Below are positions 51,372 to 54,757 of a stretch of DNA of 54,757 nt, piece after piece. The position numbers and the translations under genes were made by a program. Under the pieces are notes generated by a model, which was not told where the DNA came from, searched no databases, and saw only the letters and a list, made by a program, of their open reading frames with translations. Position 1 is the stretch's first letter, and each line of letters begins with the position of its first letter. Source of the stretch: Bacillus sp. AZ43 (GTDB lineage: Bacteria; Actinomycetota; Actinomycetes; Mycobacteriales; Geodermatophilaceae); the NCBI GenBank assembly GCA_004570425.1, contig SPQJ01000028.1, positions 1-54,757 on the forward strand, given 5' to 3'.

Positions 51372-52106
51372 GTGCCCGACAGTCTCGACGCCGAACTCGC
51401 CACCCTCACCGACGAGGAGCCGGCGCCCGCCGGCACCACGGCCCTCCCCGCCGCGGCGGCGGAGGACGGCCGGCAGCGACCGGCGCTCGACCTGCTCATC
51501 TGGGACGCCCCGAACATCGACATGACCCTGTCGACGGTCATCGGGGCGCGGCCGACCGCGGCGTCCCGCCCGCGGTTCGACGCCATCGCCGCCTGGTTCG
51601 TCGAGGGGGCCGGCGACCCCACGCTGCCCGACGCGCCCGACGTCGAGGCGTGCGTCTTCGCCAACATCCCCCCGCAGCCGGGGACGCTGCAGCGCTGGGT
51701 GGAGGCGCTCCGCGGCTTCGGCTACTCGGTGTTCGCGCGGCCCAAGTCGCAGCCCGACGACGACATCGACCAGGACATGCTCGACCACATCGCCGTGCGC
51801 CAGCACAGCCACCGGCTGCGCCGGCTGGTGGTGTTCTCCGGCGACGGGCGGAACTTCGCCGAGCCGCTGGAGCGCCTGGTCCGCGAGGGCGTCCAGGTCG
51901 TGGTCGTGGCCTTCAGCGAGGTCGCCGGCTACGCGATCAGCTCCGAGCTGCTCGAGTTCATCGACATCGAGGACGTCCCGGGTGCGTTCGTGGAGCCGCT
52001 GGACCGGGTGCGGCTCGACGCGCTGCCGCCGGACGGGGCGTGGCTGCGGCCGACCCGGAGCCTGCGGGACTTCGTCAGCAGCTTCAACGCCCGCAAGGAC
52101 CGCTGA
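51372..52106 (+). CDS. NYN-domain protein
   Basis: 244 residues. After a 40-residue Ala/Pro-rich N-terminus, a PIN-like NYN domain: LLIWDAPNIDMTLSTVIG (Asp/Asn), QPDDDIDQDMLDHIAV (Asp cluster), RRLVVFSGDGRNF (SGDG), EVAGYAISSELLE. NYN domains are predicted RNases. The context between GGDEF-EAL and PilZ genes does not define its role. GTG 51372; CAGACT ends 6 bases before it. Confidence 0.85.
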   Translation: MPDSLDAELATLTDEEPAPAGTTALPAAAAEDGRQRPALDLLIWDAPNIDMTLSTVIGARPTAASRPRFDAIAAWFVEGAGDPTLPDAPDVEACVFANIPPQPGTLQRWVEALRGFGYSVFARPKSQPDDDIDQDMLDHIAVRQHSHRLRRLVVFSGDGRNFAEPLERLVREGVQVVVVAFSEVAGYAISSELLEFIDIEDVPGAFVEPLDRVRLDALPPDGAWLRPTRSLRDFVSSFNARKDR

Positions 52107-52322
52107 CCCGGCCCTGCCCCTTCCGGGTGGCCGACGGTCGCGCCGTCATCACTCCACGTCCACGATCGATGACAATGAGTTGCGTCCGCGCGGTGACGCC
52201 GTGCGGCGCGTCGGGGCGGGCGGCGTGAGCGTGCCGCGGCGCGCGAGTTACCGTCCCCACCGCGGGGTGCGGACCGGGCCGGACGGCCCGGGGTGCTCCG
52301 CGGTACAGATCGGAGAGGACCC

Positions 52323-52985
52323 ATGACAGGCGTTCCCGGGGTGGACCACCCGGAGGAGCAGACCGAGGCCGAGATCACGCTGACCGGCCGCGGTGTCTCG
52401 GTGAGCTCGCGCGTGGAGGTCGTGCACGACGGCCACGTCACGGTGCGGCCGTCCGTCAGCGAGTTCGTCGACCAGGTCGTGGTCAAGGTCGGCGACGCGG
52501 TCGAGGTCTTCTGGACGTCGGAGGACTCCCAGCGGTCGCTCCCGGCGGAGGTCACCGACGTCGAGTCCGGCGCCGTCGTCCGCTGGCGGCTGCGCGCGAC
52601 GGGTCCCGCCGAGATCAGCCAGCGACGCAAGGCGGTGCGCGGCCGGATCACCGTCCCGGTGATCGCCGAGTACTCCGCGATCGAGCTCCGGGGCGAGACC
52701 GCGGACATCAGCGAGGCCGGCCTCCGTGCCGAGTTCCAGGGTCTGGGTGCTCCGCCCGAGGCCGGCATGAAGCTCGACCTCACGGTCGAGCTCGAGGACG
52801 GTGTCATCCGCACCAAGGCCGAGGTGGTGCGGACGCAGGCGCGCGGCGCCCACTGGGTCATGTCCATCCGCTTCCTGAACCTGCAGGAGAAGGACCAGGA
52901 CCGCGTCCGCAAGCGGGTGTTCCAGGCGCTGCGCGAGGAGCGGGCCCGCAAGGCCGACGACGCCCCGCCCGGCCTGCGGGGGTAG
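52323..52985 (+). CDS. PilZ domain c-di-GMP receptor (YcgR-like)
   Basis: 220 residues: an N-terminal YcgR-N-like beta domain (about 15-100) and a PilZ domain (about 103-205) with the binding motif RRKAVRG and DISEAGLRAEF, the RxxxR and D/NxSxxG pattern. It would sense c-di-GMP, probably through the nearby GGDEF-EAL protein. ATG 52323 is preceded by GGAGAGGA (52311-52318). The 216-base gap upstream shows no gene. Confidence 0.9.
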   Translation: MTGVPGVDHPEEQTEAEITLTGRGVSVSSRVEVVHDGHVTVRPSVSEFVDQVVVKVGDAVEVFWTSEDSQRSLPAEVTDVESGAVVRWRLRATGPAEISQRRKAVRGRITVPVIAEYSAIELRGETADISEAGLRAEFQGLGAPPEAGMKLDLTVELEDGVIRTKAEVVRTQARGAHWVMSIRFLNLQEKDQDRVRKRVFQALREERARKADDAPPGLRG

Positions 52986-53051
52986 TCGCCGCGGGGCGGC
53001 TCGCGGGCAACTCGGGGGTAGCGCACCGGCCTGCGGGGCAGTTCTCTCCGT

Positions 53052-54757
53052 GTGAGCGCTCCGACCCTCCGGCTGCCCGACGCCCTCGCGGCGCTGCGCG
53101 ACCGGCTGGCCACGACGCCGCTGGGGCTGGCGACCGCGGGTCGCGACGACGCCCGGCGGACGGCCCGCGCCGTCCGCGACCAGATCGACGACTACCTGCT
53201 CCCGCGGCTGGGTGACCTCGACGCCCCGCTGCTGACCGTCGTCGGTGGCTCCACCGGAGCCGGCAAGTCCACGCTGGTGAACAGCCTGGTGGGTGGCAGC
53301 CCGGTCACCACGGCGGGCGTCCTCCGGCCGACCACGCGGGCCCCCGTGCTGGTCTGCGCGCGGGCCGACGCCGCCGCGTTCGCCGGCGACCGCGTCCTGC
53401 CCGGCCTCGCCCGCGTCACCGGCGGCCCCGGTGGTCCGGGCACCGTCCAGGTCGTGGCGCGGGACGACGTGCCGCCCGGGCTGGCGCTCATCGACGCCCC
53501 CGACGTCGACTCCGTCGTCGAGTCCAACCGCGAGCTGGCCGGCCAGCTGCTGGCCGCCGCGGACCTGTGGGTCTTCGTCACCACGGCGGCCCGCTACGCC
53601 GACGCCGTCCCGTGGGACGTCCTGCGCCAGGCGCAGGAACGGGGGACGGCGCTGGCCGTCGTCCTGGACCGGGTCCCGCCGGAGGCGGCCGGCGAGGTGG
53701 CCGCCGACCTCGCCGCCATGCTGCGGCGGGCCGGGCTGGCGGGCGCGCGGCTGTTCGTCGTCGAGGAGGGCCCGCTGGCCGACGGGCGTCTGCCCGAGGG
53801 CCAGGTGGGACCGCTGCGGGCGTGGTTGCACGAGCTGGCGGCCGACCAGGGGGCCCGAGCCGCCGTCGTCCGCCAGACCCTGACCGGGGCGCTGGACAGC
53901 CTCGAGCAGCGGGTGTCGGCGGTGGCCGCCGTCGTCGACGAGCAGACCGTCGCGGGGGAGGCGCTCCGGGCCGCGGTCGCGGCCGCGTACACCGCCGCCT
54001 ACGACGGCATCGACGACGGCGTGCGCAGCGGGACGGTGCTCCGCGGCGAGGTGCTGGCCCGCTGGCAGGAGTTCGTCGGCACCGGCGAGTGGATGCGGGC
54101 CCTGCAGGGCCAGGTCGGCCGGCTGCGCGACCGCGTGGTGAGCGCGTTCACCGGCCGGCCCGCACCGGTCGAGGGGCTGCAGGACGCCCTGGAGAGCAGC
54201 GTGGAGCGGCTGCTGCGGGCCGAGGCGGAGCGCGCGGCCGAGCGGACGGTGACCGCGTGGCGCTCGCTGCCCGGGGGGACGGCGCTGCTCGCCGGCGACG
54301 AGCGGGACCTCGAGCAGGTCTCGCCCGACTTCCCGGAGGCGGCCGCGGCGCAGGTGCGCGACTGGCAGGGTGCGGTCCTCGACCTGGTCCGCGACCAGGG
54401 GGCGGACAAGCGGTCCCGGGCCCGCCTCCTGTCCTGGGGGATCAACGGCGCCGGTGCCGCGGTCATGATCGCCGTCTTCGCCTCGACCGGCGGCCTGCTC
54501 GGCGGCGAGGTCGCGGTGGCGGGTGGCACCACCATCGTCGGCCAGCGGGTCCTGGAGGCGGTCTTCGGCGACGCCGCCGTCCGGTCGCTGGCCGACCGCG
54601 CCCGGGAGGACCTGCAGCGCCGGGCCGACCGCCTGCTCCGGTACGAGCAGGCGCGGTTCGACGAGCGGGTGGACGCCGCCGCCCCCGACCCGGACGCCGC
54701 GGCGGGACTGCGCGCCGCCGTCGCCGACCTGACCGCCGCCCGGCGGGCGGCCGCGTG
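53052..54757 (+). CDS. dynamin-like / YfjP family GTPase (3' partial)
   Basis: The frame from GTG 53052 has no stop to the window end, 568 codons so far. P-loop GGSTGAGKST (about residues 63-72), switch region LRPTTRAPV and LIDAPDVDSV with Asp/Pro of G3, and G4-like VLDRVPP. A helical stretch about 300-460 and a hydrophobic hairpin near residue 470-495 (WGINGAGAAVMIAVFASTGG, GEVAVAGGTT) suggest membrane association, as in bacterial dynamins such as DynA/DynB of Streptomyces. A second GTPase gene often follows. C-terminus unseen. Confidence 0.85.
   Translation, partial: MSAPTLRLPDALAALRDRLATTPLGLATAGRDDARRTARAVRDQIDDYLLPRLGDLDAPLLTVVGGSTGAGKSTLVNSLVGGSPVTTAGVLRPTTRAPVLVCARADAAAFAGDRVLPGLARVTGGPGGPGTVQVVARDDVPPGLALIDAPDVDSVVESNRELAGQLLAAADLWVFVTTAARYADAVPWDVLRQAQERGTALAVVLDRVPPEAAGEVAADLAAMLRRAGLAGARLFVVEEGPLADGRLPEGQVGPLRAWLHELAADQGARAAVVRQTLTGALDSLEQRVSAVAAVVDEQTVAGEALRAAVAAAYTAAYDGIDDGVRSGTVLRGEVLARWQEFVGTGEWMRALQGQVGRLRDRVVSAFTGRPAPVEGLQDALESSVERLLRAEAERAAERTVTAWRSLPGGTALLAGDERDLEQVSPDFPEAAAAQVRDWQGAVLDLVRDQGADKRSRARLLSWGINGAGAAVMIAVFASTGGLLGGEVAVAGGTTIVGQRVLEAVFGDAAVRSLADRAREDLQRRADRLLRYEQARFDERVDAAAPDPDAAAGLRAAVADLTAARRAAA

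Noticed and set aside
52168-52227. A 19-codon ORF upstream of the PilZ gene
   Set aside because: No ribosome binding site, no recognisable sequence and short enough to be chance.

Overview
This is a very GC-rich, densely coded actinobacterial chromosome segment. It carries the conserved block found just downstream of gyrA: a DUF3566 membrane protein, tRNA-Ile(GAU), DLW-39, tRNA-Ala(UGC), cyclophilin, PH-domain protein, crgA, DUF881, pabA, pknB, pknA, pbpA, rodA, pstP, fhaB, fhaA and tRNA-Leu(CAG). Gene order matches the Mycobacterium tuberculosis origin-proximal region (Rv0007 to Rv0020c plus leuT), with insertions. Protein character (rhomboid with zinc ribbon, DUF222-HNH, PRC-barrel/DUF2382, a NhaA fusion, PAS/GAF/SpoIIE phosphatase) fits Geodermatophilaceae (Blastococcus, Geodermatophilus, Modestobacter). 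That family assignment is from memory of family content, not from a search.

Layout. 1-17.9 kb is the origin-proximal core: tRNAs, an inserted acyltransferase and thiolase, then the minus-strand operon fhaA-fhaB-pstP-rodA-pbpA-pknA-pknB, whose products control peptidoglycan synthesis and division by Ser/Thr phosphorylation. 18-25.4 kb is mixed metabolism: acyl-CoA dehydrogenase, GNAT, HNH nuclease, aldose epimerase, MOSC protein, S4 protein, and a transaminase/omega-amidase pair. 25.5-32.4 kb holds an unusual four-module NhaA-DsbA-cNMP-glutaredoxin-like fusion, a PRC-barrel protein, a CYTH-CHAD protein, a phosphoesterase and a TetR regulator. 32.6-37.3 kb has divergent pfkA and a HutC/DasR-type GntR gene sharing a repeat-rich control region, followed by small genes and a PaaG-like enzyme. 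37.6-41.1 kb pairs a second PknA-like kinase with a PAS-GAF-SpoIIE phosphatase. 41.9-46.6 kb has cinA and a minus-strand surface cassette: Thr-rich secreted protein, tandem-repeat LAXTG protein, class E sortase and a small membrane protein. 46.8-54.8 kb has a toxin-antitoxin-like pair, an AidB-type flavoprotein, a c-di-GMP group (GGDEF-EAL and PilZ proteins flanking a NYN protein) and the start of a dynamin-like GTPase cut by the window end.

The most unusual items are the NhaA multi-domain fusion, the self-contained class E sortase/LAXTG cassette, the 23-bp direct repeats one tandem copy of which sits in each half of the pfkA-gntR control region, and a recurrent TANNNT-N6/7-RTG arrangement suggesting many leaderless mRNAs. 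Many starts here are GTG, one is TTG (pfkA) and one appears to be CTG (rhomboid). No CRISPR array, insertion sequence or rRNA was seen.
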